Shown here piece after piece: positions 17,649 through 25,902 of a DNA stretch of 42,855 nt (position 1 is the stretch's first letter; each line of letters starts with the position of its first letter). A program made the position numbers and the translations under genes. The stretch spans positions 1-42,855 of the forward strand of contig DJXN01000004.1 in the NCBI GenBank assembly GCA_002449765.1. The letters are read 5' to 3'. A model generated the notes under the pieces. It saw only the letters and a program-made list of their open reading frames with translations, ran no database searches and was not told the DNA's origin. The stretch comes from Fibrobacter sp. UBA7003. Lineage in GTDB: Bacteria; Fibrobacterota; Fibrobacteria; Fibrobacterales; Fibrobacteraceae.

Positions 17649-18428
17649 ATGAGTAAATTTTTATTATCCATAATTATGGCATCCTCCGTTGCCGCCATCG
17701 CCGACACCGTCTATATCGACAACTCCATGGCCGCAGCCACCCGAAGCGACACCGAGAAATACGAAGAACGCGTATCCGTCGGTCCTTACGTCGAATTCAT
17801 GGACGTCAAGGCCGATAACGTCAACTACAGCTACAAGGTCAACAATCGCAAATACGACATCAGCGTCGACAACACCTACCTCTACGGCGCCGCGGGCAAC
17901 CTCCCCCTCAACGACTGGTTCGGATTCTACGCCATCGCAGCCTACCAGTACCTAGGCATCCACTACGAGGACCGCGACCTTGAACGCGCCTACAAGGCAC
18001 AGGAAGCCCTGGAAATCGAATACGACGGCTGGAACGTCCCCGTCGAAGTCTCCGACATCAAGGGCCGCCACCAGATGCACATCGTTCTCATCCAGTTCGG
18101 TTTCGACGTCGGAGTCCCGCTCATCGCGAGCTACAACTACCAGTTCATGACCAAGCTCTTCCTCGCCGGCGGCGTCATTACCGGAAAGACTTTCTTCCAG
18201 AACGATTCCAAGTTCCTCGCGCCCGCCCTCTGGGGCTACGGCTACAGCGCCGGGCTTCGCATCGCGTTCCATTCCGTGACGCTCTCCGGCGGCGTCCGCA
18301 ACTCGCACGAATACTTCCACACCTACTATGAACGCCCCATTTCCGACACCAAGGACGGAGACGAATTCATGCTGGATTTCGACGCCTACTTCCAGCCGTT
18401 CATAAACCTAAGCATAGCGTTATTCTAA
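17649..18428 (+). CDS. Probable outer-membrane beta-barrel protein
   Basis: A 259-residue protein with a signal peptide (MSKFLLSIIMASSVAAIA) and alternating aromatic beta strands (YVEFMDVKADNVNYSYKVNN, WFGFYAIAAYQYLGIHYED, LRIAFHSVTLSGGVRN). It ends in a terminal Phe (NLSIALF), as outer-membrane barrels do. I do not recognise the family. An eight- to ten-strand barrel is the likely fold. It is followed directly by a copy of the dispersed palindromic repeat that begins on its stop codon. Confidence 0.75.
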   Translation: MSKFLLSIIMASSVAAIADTVYIDNSMAAATRSDTEKYEERVSVGPYVEFMDVKADNVNYSYKVNNRKYDISVDNTYLYGAAGNLPLNDWFGFYAIAAYQYLGIHYEDRDLERAYKAQEALEIEYDGWNVPVEVSDIKGRHQMHIVLIQFGFDVGVPLIASYNYQFMTKLFLAGGVITGKTFFQNDSKFLAPALWGYGYSAGLRIAFHSVTLSGGVRNSHEYFHTYYERPISDTKDGDEFMLDFDAYFQPFINLSIALF

Positions 18429-18465
18429 TGCGACAAGGGAGGGTTCCACCCTCCCTAAGACCCTA
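18428..18465. repeat. Dispersed palindromic repeat, copy 1
   Basis: ATGCGACA followed by AGGGAGGGT-TCC-ACCCTCCCT (18436-18456) and then AAGACCCT. Two closely similar copies occur at 27294 and 27411. It overlaps the TAA of the barrel gene and lies just beyond the stop of the convergent mltD-like gene, so it may act as a shared terminator or RNA-stabilising hairpin. Confidence 0.8.
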
Positions 18466-18467
18466 CG

Positions 18468-20798
18468 CTAGGGCTTCTTGATTTTCAGTTTGTCACCGGC
18501 CTTGATCTTGGTATCCTTAAGGCCGTTCCACTTGACGAGGCTATCGATGGTCGTCTTGTAGCTCTTTGCGATATCAAAGAGCGAATCGCCCTGCTTCACC
18601 GTATAGAAGACGAACCCCTTCGGAGCCGCTTCGGTCTTGCTCTCTGCATTCGCCTGCTTTGCCGTAGGCTTGCCGCGGACAATCAGGGTATCCCCCGGGA
18701 AAATGCCGTCGCCCTTGAGCTTGTTCCAGGCCTTGAGGTCTTCGACGGTGCAGTTAAACTTGAGCGAAATGCCATAGAGGTTGTCTCCCGACTTTACCAC
18801 GTAGGTATTGCCCTTTGCGGGTGCGCTTTTCGATTCGCGGCCCGAACGGCCCTTGTCGGACCTGGATGCTGCGTCCGACTTCGAAGACGACTTTTCCGAC
18901 GGAACAAACCGGGGCTTTTTAGGCGGCACATAAGCCGGAATTACAAGGGAATCCCCCACGGAAAGGCGCTTCACAAAGCCGCCGTTTGCTTCCATCAGGA
19001 GAGCGGCGGGAATCTTTAGCGCGGCCGCAATATTCGCATAAGTATCCCCCGAAACGACAACATAACGTTCTCCCTTCTTCAGCACGATTTTCCTGTCTTC
19101 TGCAGAAGGCTTGAGTTCCGGCTTAGACACGAAAATCGTATCGCCCAGTTTCACGACAGATGCGGCATCCATGGAATTCCAAACGCGGAGGCTCTCCTGG
19201 GAGATGCCGAACTGCCGGGCTATGGAGGCCAGGTTGTCGCCGAGTTTTACCACATAGGTGCGCACTTTCGTCGGCTTCTTGCCCGAGGACCTGCGCGGGG
19301 TCACCTTGATCGGGATCAGGAGCGACTTGCCCTGGCGGATGCGGTCATTCTTCATGTCGTTCGCCTGTTTGAGTTCCGAAACGGAAATGCCGTACTGGCG
19401 TGCGATGCTCCCCAGGTTTTCCCCCTTCTTCACCTTGTGATGGTGCCAGCTGGAGAAGTTGTTTTTCTGCATCCGGTCGTAACCTTCTACGAACACGGCG
19501 CGCTTACCGAGCGGCAGGCGAAGAACGTAGGAATCGACATTCGGAGGCGTACACCATTTCACGAGTTCCATGTTGAGCGTGCGGAGCGTATCCTCGGGAA
19601 CCTTGAGCAGCTTGGCCACTTCTTCCAGCGGGAACGAATCGAAAACGGTGACCGTATCGAATACGGGGCGGTAGGTCTGCTTTACCTTGAGCTCGTACTG
19701 CTCCGGGTAATGACCAATGACCATCGCGGCGAGGATTCTCGGCACGTAGTGCATGGTCTCGTTGGGCAACTGGAGATCCCAGTAAGTAATCGCCTGCGAG
19801 GTATCGCGCGTAGTATCGGCCCTCATTTCGCGAAGCAGCTTGCGGATGCGGCCTTCGCCACAGTTGTAGGCGGCCATCGCGAGGAGCCAGTCGTTGAATT
19901 CGCTGTAGAGGTACGAAAGATACCCGATTGCGGCTTCCGTGGCCATCTCGGGATTACGACGCATGTCGACCCAGAAATCCACATTGAGGCCATAGCGCTT
20001 GCCCGTCTCCGGAATAAACTGCCAAAGGCCCGACGCCTTCGCACGGCTATAGGCCTTCACCTTGAATCCCGATTCCACGAGGGACAGGTAGATAAGGTCC
20101 TTCGGGAGCTTGTGCTCTTCGAGCTTCGCATAAATCAGCGAGTCATAGGCGGTCTTGCGGCTCAGCGAGCCCTCGATAAAGCCCTTGGCCTTGGTCGTGA
20201 GGTAATAGATTTCCTGCAGCACGCGCTCGTTGAACTGCACGGGCAACGTAAACTCGCTTACGTCCATGGTATCGAGGAAGCCGCCGAGACTTGAAAGCGC
20301 GGCGCTGTCGGCAAGCATTTCATCTTCGCCGTCCACACCCTCGATGGAAACTTCATTCTGCGCAAACGCATTGGAGCTGTCTGCACCGACCACTTCGTTC
20401 GGGAAAACCTCGTCAAGCGCGCGCACCAGCCGCACCGACATCTGGAACCTGTAGACGGAATCCTCCTTGGGACTCACATTCGCATAGAGGGAATCGTAAT
20501 GTTCTGTCACAAGGTGACGCAGAGACTTTTCAAGGTAGTGTCTCGCCAGGTTCCATTCCTGGTTTTCCATCGCCTGCAGGGCATACTGGTAGTTGGACCA
20601 AGAAGGACGGATGGCCAAGGAATCCGAGACGGAAAACTTGAGCGACCATTCGGCAAAAGATACGGAATCATTCGCAGGCGGTTCCACCACCTGCACGTCA
20701 GTCAACGACGAAGCAGCCTGCTTGGGAGAACAGGCGAGCAGGACGATTGATGCCAGAAGGGCTACAGCATAGCCCCAAAAGACCGACCCACGGATCAC
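18468..20798 (-). CDS. mltD: MltD-like membrane-bound lytic transglycosylase with five LysM domains
   Basis: A 776-residue lipoprotein (lipobox L-L-A-C, Cys23) that cleaves peptidoglycan glycan strands. The GH23 SLT domain spans about residues 220-380 with catalytic Glu242 (LSLVESGFKVKAYSRAKASG), GLWQFIPETGKRYGL and MAAYNCGEGRI. The C-terminal half carries five LysM peptidoglycan-binding modules, for example YVVKSGDNLYGISLKFNCTV and YTVKQGDSLFDIAKSYKTT. E. coli MltD has two, so the binding part is enlarged. It overlaps the small acidic gene upstream by ATGA (20795-20798), so the two are translationally coupled. Confidence 0.92.
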   Translation of the reverse strand: MIRGSVFWGYAVALLASIVLLACSPKQAASSLTDVQVVEPPANDSVSFAEWSLKFSVSDSLAIRPSWSNYQYALQAMENQEWNLARHYLEKSLRHLVTEHYDSLYANVSPKEDSVYRFQMSVRLVRALDEVFPNEVVGADSSNAFAQNEVSIEGVDGEDEMLADSAALSSLGGFLDTMDVSEFTLPVQFNERVLQEIYYLTTKAKGFIEGSLSRKTAYDSLIYAKLEEHKLPKDLIYLSLVESGFKVKAYSRAKASGLWQFIPETGKRYGLNVDFWVDMRRNPEMATEAAIGYLSYLYSEFNDWLLAMAAYNCGEGRIRKLLREMRADTTRDTSQAITYWDLQLPNETMHYVPRILAAMVIGHYPEQYELKVKQTYRPVFDTVTVFDSFPLEEVAKLLKVPEDTLRTLNMELVKWCTPPNVDSYVLRLPLGKRAVFVEGYDRMQKNNFSSWHHHKVKKGENLGSIARQYGISVSELKQANDMKNDRIRQGKSLLIPIKVTPRRSSGKKPTKVRTYVVKLGDNLASIARQFGISQESLRVWNSMDAASVVKLGDTIFVSKPELKPSAEDRKIVLKKGERYVVVSGDTYANIAAALKIPAALLMEANGGFVKRLSVGDSLVIPAYVPPKKPRFVPSEKSSSKSDAASRSDKGRSGRESKSAPAKGNTYVVKSGDNLYGISLKFNCTVEDLKAWNKLKGDGIFPGDTLIVRGKPTAKQANAESKTEAAPKGFVFYTVKQGDSLFDIAKSYKTTIDSLVKWNGLKDTKIKAGDKLKIKKP

Positions 20799-20998
20799 TG
20801 ATCGTAATCCAGGTCTTCTGCGTAGTCAGACCAAATCTGGTCGCGCTTAAAGGACGGCTGGTCGAAATCGACTTCTTCGTCGACTTCTTCCTCTTCCTCA
20901 ATTTCCTCTTCCTCTTCTTCCTCGCTGGCAAAAGGAACCGGAGCGTCAAATCCATCCCCCTTGGGACGGCGGCCACAATGATAAGCGTAACTCAACAT
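20795..20998 (-). CDS. Small acidic protein coupled to mltD
   Basis: A 67-residue protein of unknown function with no signal peptide. The N-terminal 24 residues (MLSYAYHCGRRPKGDGFDAP) are neutral to basic. A run of Glu and Asp (SEEEEEEEIEEEEEVDEEVD) follows, then DQIWSDYAEDLDYDQ. GAGGT three bases before the ATG and the four-base overlap with mltD support expression. It may be a regulator or chaperone for the transglycosylase or simply a conserved operon companion. Confidence 0.7.
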   Translation of the reverse strand: MLSYAYHCGRRPKGDGFDAPVPFASEEEEEEEIEEEEEVDEEVDFDQPSFKRDQIWSDYAEDLDYDQ

Positions 20999-21011
20999 AT
21001 TACCTCAACGT

Positions 21012-21170
21012 TCAGTAGGCGACTTTCTCCACCCCGTACAGGATTACCCCGCACATCACGAAAGCGGCGATTACCTGCAACAAGATAATAATCCGGTTCA
21101 GGCGGTACGCCTTCTGCGCCTTGCGATGCCAGGAGGGTATTTCTGATTTCGGTGTCGATACTTGTCTCAC
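21012..21170 (-). CDS. Small single-span membrane protein
   Basis: A 52-residue protein from a GTG at 21170, with a basic N-terminal segment (HRKAQKAYRLNR) and one membrane helix (IIILLQVIAAFVMCGVILYG) near the C-terminus. The start was chosen because TATATTTG (21184-21177, minus strand) ends six bases before this GTG, the same spacing as the other leaderless starts. No Shine-Dalgarno sequence is present. It leads the operon small membrane protein / acidic protein / mltD. Confidence 0.6.
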   Translation of the reverse strand: MRQVSTPKSEIPSWHRKAQKAYRLNRIIILLQVIAAFVMCGVILYGVEKVAY

Positions 21171-21176
21171 GAGATG

Positions 21177-21205
21177 CAAATATATACATATTCTTTGCAA
21201 AACAA
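21177..21205 (-). promoter_or_regulatory. Promoter of the mltD operon
   Basis: Minus strand TTG (21205-21203), 18 bases, TATATTTG (21184-21177). Transcription should begin at or beside the GTG at 21170. Confidence 0.55.
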
Positions 21206-21242
21206 TAAAAAAAACGAAAAAAAAGTTAAATTTTTTAAGGAT

Positions 21243-23372
21243 ATGAAAAAAATCCTGCTCACATGGATGGCTCTGGCCTCAATCCTATATGCCCAGATCG
21301 GCCTCGGACGCGGCCTGGAAGGCATCAGGGTGCCGACGGCCAAGACGCTCGGCGAGGGTTATCTGTTCATGTCCGCCACCTACGAAACGGTGAGCGACGG
21401 CCGAGCCCTGTCCATGAACGGGTACTCCACGCCCGACGGGACCGTCACCCTGATTGACAACGACGCCCCCTCTTCGGGAGGAGGAATATCGGTCGGGTTC
21501 GGCCTTTCCGACATTCTGGAAATCGGCTTGTCCCTCCCCTTCTACTACGACGGCGAAATCACCGGTACCGACCTGGACGGATTCGGAGCGGGCGACCTAC
21601 AGGCCTACTTCAAGTACTCGTACCCCCTGGAACTTGCCCCCGTCACGCTCGCCTTCTCGGGAGAACTCTTCGTCCCCACCGGCGCAAAGGACATCGGATT
21701 CCGGCCGAGGCACCAGTGGTATATCCACGACGACAAGAAATCCTATGCCTACAGCGCAAAAAAATGGGCCATGGCAGGATCCGGAATCGTTTCCGTCACC
21801 TTTTCGGACATCCTCTACTGGAACACTTTCTTTGGGTTCCTCCACCTGATAAACGGAGAAAACAACGACCTCGTCTGGGGCACGGGAATCGAGCTGTTGC
21901 CGCACAAGACTGTTTCCGGGATTCTTGAAATTTCAGGCGAAACAGGACTGTTCGAAGGTGACTTTATCGACGCACTGACCGACCACGTGCTGCGTGTAAC
22001 CCCTGCCGTAAAGATTCACCTCCCGAACATGCTCGCGCTTACGCTAGGCTTGGATGTCGGCATCGACTTCGTCAGGGACCCAACCCTCGAGAACAGCGTC
22101 AACGTCCGCCGAGCCCTCGGCGACGACAGCCACATCCAGTACAACATCCGCGGCACCCCAGAATTCACGCTTCTGCTCGCCGCTACCAAGGTCATAGATT
22201 TCAGCCGCAAGGATAGCGACAACGATGGCGTCATCGACCGCGAGGACCTGTGCCCCAAGACGGAACTGGGAGCGAAGGTGAACTCTCGCGGCTGCCCCGT
22301 GGACCTCGACCAGGACGGTATCATCAACATCATGGACCTGTGCCCCGAGACGCCGCGCGGAGTCGTTGTAGACTACAGCGGCTGCCCTGTGGACACGGAC
22401 AAGGACGGCGTTCCCGACTACCTGGACATGTGCAAAGACACGAAGCACGGGACCGCAGTCGACTCCACAGGATGCATGCAGGACACCGACCATGACGGCA
22501 TAGACGACTACCACGACCGCTGCCCCAATTCCCTTTCCAGCGACAAGGTAGACGACGACGGCTGCCCCCTCGACGACGACCACGATGGCGTCCTCAACGA
22601 TCTCGATTCGTGCCCCGAGACCCCGCGCGGATACTCCGTCGACAGGTTCGGCTGCCCGCTAGACTTCGACAACGACGGTATTCCCAACGATGTGGACATG
22701 TGTCCCAACAGTCCCGAAGGGGAACTCGTCAACGAGGACGGCTGTCCCGCCGACTACGACCGGGACGGCGTCCCTGACAGCAAGGACCAATGTCTCGAGA
22801 CGCCGAGGGGATTCCCCGTCGACCAGAACGGTTGCCCCACCGACCACGACAAGGACGGTGTCGTAGATGCCCTCGACAAGTGCCCCAACACCCCGGCCGC
22901 AGCCCCCGTCGATTCCATCGGCTGCCCCATCGATTCCGACGGGGACGAAGTTCTCGACTACATGGACAAATGCCCCGGGACATTCCCGAACATAATTGTC
23001 GGCAAGGACGGATGCCCGCTGAAACCCAAGAACAACCTGAACGCGCTCGCGTCCAAGGTCCGCTTCAAGGGCAATTCCGGCGAACTGCTGAACTCCACCT
23101 ACACCGTACTGAACGACGTCATCTACCTCATGAGGCGATTCGACTTCGTCCTCGAGATCCAATGCAGCAGCCCCGCCGGAGAAGAAATCGCCGAGCAACA
23201 GGCACAGGCAATCGCGGACTACATTGTGAGCAAGGGAATCCGCAAGAACCGCATCCAGGCCAAGGGGTTCGGCACAAAGCTGCCGCAGGATCCAAAATAC
23301 AAGCATCTCAACACCAGTGGCGTCCGGTTCCTCCAGTTCGACACGACGCCTCCCGCATCCGAAACAAAATGA
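21243..23372 (+). CDS. OmpA-family protein with nine thrombospondin type-3 repeats
   Basis: A 709-residue outer-membrane protein. Signal peptide to about residue 20, a beta-barrel-like region to about 320, then nine ~30-residue repeats of the form D-x-D-x-D-G-(x)n-D-x-C-P...GCP that bind calcium (for example VDLDQDGIINIMDLCPETPR). A C-terminal OmpA-like domain follows (SKVRFKGNSGELL to GVRFLQFD). The domain keeps the fold (QAQAIADYIVSKGIRKNRIQAKGFG). It lacks the usual GHTD motif (reads QCSSPAG) and the closing NRRVE, so the canonical diaminopimelate-binding Asp is gone. It overlaps the Nudix gene by ATGA. The start follows AAGGAT closely, with TAAATTTT at 21227-21234. Confidence 0.88.
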   Translation: MKKILLTWMALASILYAQIGLGRGLEGIRVPTAKTLGEGYLFMSATYETVSDGRALSMNGYSTPDGTVTLIDNDAPSSGGGISVGFGLSDILEIGLSLPFYYDGEITGTDLDGFGAGDLQAYFKYSYPLELAPVTLAFSGELFVPTGAKDIGFRPRHQWYIHDDKKSYAYSAKKWAMAGSGIVSVTFSDILYWNTFFGFLHLINGENNDLVWGTGIELLPHKTVSGILEISGETGLFEGDFIDALTDHVLRVTPAVKIHLPNMLALTLGLDVGIDFVRDPTLENSVNVRRALGDDSHIQYNIRGTPEFTLLLAATKVIDFSRKDSDNDGVIDREDLCPKTELGAKVNSRGCPVDLDQDGIINIMDLCPETPRGVVVDYSGCPVDTDKDGVPDYLDMCKDTKHGTAVDSTGCMQDTDHDGIDDYHDRCPNSLSSDKVDDDGCPLDDDHDGVLNDLDSCPETPRGYSVDRFGCPLDFDNDGIPNDVDMCPNSPEGELVNEDGCPADYDRDGVPDSKDQCLETPRGFPVDQNGCPTDHDKDGVVDALDKCPNTPAAAPVDSIGCPIDSDGDEVLDYMDKCPGTFPNIIVGKDGCPLKPKNNLNALASKVRFKGNSGELLNSTYTVLNDVIYLMRRFDFVLEIQCSSPAGEEIAEQQAQAIADYIVSKGIRKNRIQAKGFGTKLPQDPKYKHLNTSGVRFLQFDTTPPASETK

Positions 23373-23854
23373 TAAACACGACCCTCTGCTACATCGAGCA
23401 AGACGGCAAATACCTGTTGCTCCACCGCGTCAAGAAAAAGAACGACATCAACAAGGACAAGTGGATCGGCATCGGCGGAAAGTTCGAAGAAAAGGAATCC
23501 CCCGAAGACTGCATCCGCCGCGAGGTCATGGAAGAGACCGGGCTTTCGCTTGTGCACCCGAAATACCGCGGCATCGTCACCTTTATCAGCAACGGAATGC
23601 AGGAGACAGAATTCATGCACCTGTTTACCGCGACAGAATATGCAGGAAGCATCAAGGAATGTGACGAGGGCGTCCTCGAATGGGTGGACAAGCGGAAGGT
23701 GAAAGAACTCCCCCACTGGGACGGCGACCTGATTTTCCTCTCACTTCTGGAACGCGGAGAACCGTTTTTCTCGCTCAAGCTGACCTACGTAGGCAGCACA
23801 CTCACCGAGGCGCTCCTGAACGAAGTTCCGGTTTCCGTTTCGGATTTTGTATAA
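23369..23854 (+). CDS. Nudix hydrolase, MutT-like
   Basis: A 161-residue pyrophosphohydrolase with a perfect Nudix box GX5EX7REUXEEXGU: Gly37, Glu43, Arg51-Glu52, Glu55-Glu56 and Gly58. It resembles 8-oxo-dGTP diphosphatases (LLLHRVKKKNDINKDKWIGI), which sanitise the nucleotide pool, though substrate cannot be proven. It is coupled to the OmpA-like gene by a four-base overlap, an odd partner for a nucleotide-cleaning enzyme. Confidence 0.9.
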   Translation: MINTTLCYIEQDGKYLLLHRVKKKNDINKDKWIGIGGKFEEKESPEDCIRREVMEETGLSLVHPKYRGIVTFISNGMQETEFMHLFTATEYAGSIKECDEGVLEWVDKRKVKELPHWDGDLIFLSLLERGEPFFSLKLTYVGSTLTEALLNEVPVSVSDFV

Positions 23855-23883
23855 ATTAAATCAGCAATGAGATAGCGACAAGG

Positions 23884-24396
23884 TTACCACTTCGCCAGCG
23901 CATTCGCGATAATCAGGTCCTGCAGTTTCTCGATGGCGCGAGTCTGGCCGTGGCGGTCCTCGGTCTCGTTTTTCTGGATATCGTAGACGCCATCCGCCGA
24001 CAGTGACTTGTTCTCGTAGATGATTCGATCCTTGACGTTGTCGTAGAACTTGACGCTCACACGTATGGTCACACGATAGGTTTCCACATCGCTGTTGCTG
24101 TTGTAGTTTTCGGGCTTGTTCGTGTAGCTCAAAAGCGTTATCTCGAAATCGGCGTTGGCCTCTTCGTTCACCATGCGGATCCCGCCCGCATTTTTCTTGA
24201 ACATGTCGACAACAGCCGTATGGATGTTGTTTGCCAGCAACGGGTCAAGCGCCTTGTCATCGACATCATGAATCTGGACAGTCTTGATATGGCTCGGAAG
24301 CGTGGAGGCGGTAAAGCTGTAGCAGCCCGCCAAAAGACAGGCCGCAGCGGTTGCCGCGACAAAGAACAACAATCGGGAAATATTCCTAGATAGCAT
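23884..24396 (-). CDS. LptE-like lipopolysaccharide-assembly lipoprotein
   Basis: A 170-residue lipoprotein with lipobox L-A-G-C at Cys25 followed by YSFTASTLPSHIKTVQIHDV. This layout matches the LptE/RlpB family, which plugs the LptD barrel and inserts lipopolysaccharide into the outer membrane. Later strands include YRVTIRVSVKFYDNV. Normal length. The start at 24396 is preceded by TAAATTTG four bases upstream and no ribosome binding site. Confidence 0.82.
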   Translation of the reverse strand: MLSRNISRLLFFVAATAAACLLAGCYSFTASTLPSHIKTVQIHDVDDKALDPLLANNIHTAVVDMFKKNAGGIRMVNEEANADFEITLLSYTNKPENYNSNSDVETYRVTIRVSVKFYDNVKDRIIYENKSLSADGVYDIQKNETEDRHGQTRAIEKLQDLIIANALAKW

Positions 24397-24400
24397 ATCC

Positions 24401-24428
24401 CAAATTTAAAAACAAATACGCAAGGCAA
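24401..24428 (-). promoter_or_regulatory. Promoter with leaderless start for the LptE-like gene
   Basis: Minus strand TTG (24428-24426), 17 bases, TAAATTTG (24408-24401), then GGAT and the ATG at 24396. Confidence 0.55.
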
Positions 24429-24440
24429 AAGAAGAAATAC

Positions 24441-24463
24441 AAAAACACTCCCCGCAGGGAGTG
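24441..24463 (-). terminator. Terminator after the CE1 esterase
   Basis: CACTCCC (24446-24452) pairs with GGGAGTG (24457-24463), loop CGCA. On the minus strand T5 follows (24445-24441). Confidence 0.85.
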
Positions 24464-24489
24464 CTTTCGAAAAGGCGTTACGGTAAATC

Positions 24490-25659
24490 CTAGAGCGAAA
24501 TCTTGAACGACCTGCTGCCGACCTTCACGATATACATGCCCTTGGCTCCGGTGTAAACCTTCTGTTGGTTTCCGAGAGCGCGGGTCGTGCCCACGACGCT
24601 GCCGAGGCTATTGAACACCGTGATGGTCATGCCCTGGGCACCTGCAACTACGATGTAGTTGTCAGAGGACTTGTAGACCGAAACCGCAAGCAGGCCCGGA
24701 TCCACAGGCAAAGCGGTCGTAGAGGAAGATATTCCACCCCAGTGGTGATGGCTGGAAGAACTTCCCGTGGCGGCTGCACTGCTGGAGGACTTCGCCACAT
24801 CAGAGGAGGAGGCGACTTCGCTGGAAGAAGATTCCGGTTCAGGCTTATCACTGATAAGGCCGTCCACGTTCCACTGCTTCACGAAGTTCCAGATATCCGA
24901 AACATCTGCATGGGAAGGGCTGTGACCACGGCCGGGGAGCTTCAGGTGCTTGATATAGACACCCTTGTCGCAGGGTCCCCAGGTGTACATCGTGGCACCC
25001 GAATTTTCGGCATTGGGATAATTCTTTTCTTCCTGTGCCTGAGACGGGCAGTGGAACTGGTCACGGTAATTCTTGATGAAGCCTTCAACCTGGTTGTACT
25101 GCAAAACATCGTCGTTGGTTCCATGCGGATGGATGATAGGAACAGGACGCATCGCCTTGGACGCACCGAACACATTTGTACCGGAAGTAGGCGCAAAGGC
25201 GGCAATCTTGTCAGCTATCTTGCTCATGGAATGGTAGGTGAACATACCGCCCATCGAAAAGCCCGAAAGATACACGCGCTTTTTATCAATTTTATAGTCG
25301 GTGTACATCTGGTCGATGATTTCGAGCATCCACTTGGTATCCTTATCGCCCTGGATATCCCAGGTGCTCATGCCCGTACCACCTCTCGGGTAAACGACCA
25401 CAAAGCCCGCCGTATCGGCTACAGTTTCCCAGTGGGTGTTGGACTGTTGGTAGTTGGGATCTTGGTCCATGCCGTGGCACGAAATGAGCAACGGGCTATT
25501 TTCCTTAAGGCCCGACGGGGCATAGACGTGGATTTCTCGACCAGAAACGGACTTTTTCTGGTAATCGTTTAGGGATTTTCCGCCGCCACCATTGCCCCAG
25601 CCACCCCATTGGGCGAAAGAAAGCGTAGCCGCAGCTAGCAGAAGTATTGGAAACTTCAT
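24490..25659 (-). CDS. CE1-type carbohydrate esterase (feruloyl/acetyl-xylan) with sorting-like tail
   Basis: A 389-residue secreted alpha/beta hydrolase of the CE1 / PHB-depolymerase-like family, expected to remove ferulate or acetate from plant xylan. Signal peptide to Ala16. The catalytic Ser135 sits in GFSMGG, the Asp is in HGTNDD (183 or 184), and the His246 in GRGHS. An oxyanion-hole-like ISCHGMD precedes. A Ser-rich linker (residues ~273-312) leads to a ~75-residue C-terminal domain ending GMYIVKVGSRSFKISL, like type IX sorting domains. The start is preceded by GAGGAG. It is divergent from serS. Confidence 0.88.
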   Translation of the reverse strand: MKFPILLLAAATLSFAQWGGWGNGGGGKSLNDYQKKSVSGREIHVYAPSGLKENSPLLISCHGMDQDPNYQQSNTHWETVADTAGFVVVYPRGGTGMSTWDIQGDKDTKWMLEIIDQMYTDYKIDKKRVYLSGFSMGGMFTYHSMSKIADKIAAFAPTSGTNVFGASKAMRPVPIIHPHGTNDDVLQYNQVEGFIKNYRDQFHCPSQAQEEKNYPNAENSGATMYTWGPCDKGVYIKHLKLPGRGHSPSHADVSDIWNFVKQWNVDGLISDKPEPESSSSEVASSSDVAKSSSSAAATGSSSSHHHWGGISSSTTALPVDPGLLAVSVYKSSDNYIVVAGAQGMTITVFNSLGSVVGTTRALGNQQKVYTGAKGMYIVKVGSRSFKISL

Positions 25660-25686
25660 CTCTGTACTCCTCTGAATGTTCCGTTT

Positions 25687-25782
25687 GTTTACATGGTGTT
25701 TACCTCCATAAACCTTACCCGTTTATAATGTATATCCATAATACGGGAGTGTGACCGTCACCGCATAAATAGCGGTGTAAAC
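25687..25782. promoter_or_regulatory. Esterase/serS divergent region with repeated GTTTAC sites
   Basis: GTTTAC occurs at 25687-25692 and 25698-25703, one helical turn apart, with an inverted GTAAAC at 25777-25782. Between them lie GTGAC-C-GTCAC (25751-25761) and the inverted repeat CACCGC/GCGGTG (25759-25764 and 25772-25777). These look like operator sites for control of the esterase, but no regulator can be named. In the 243-base gap between the genes nothing else stands out. Confidence 0.35.
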
Positions 25783-25902
25783 ACGTACAACAGATGAATT
25801 CCTAAACATTGGCTTTTTAAGTGTTTTTTAACGGTTCTGGAATTGGCTGCTTAAAATATTTGCTAAATTTTTTGCGTAAAAATTTCCTAACCGAGGCATA
25901 AC

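Noticed and set aside
23873..23890. Fourth, shortened copy of the dispersed repeat (GCGACAAGGTTACC)
   Set aside because: Only the first nine bases and a following GTTAC agree; the palindrome is missing, so chance cannot be excluded.
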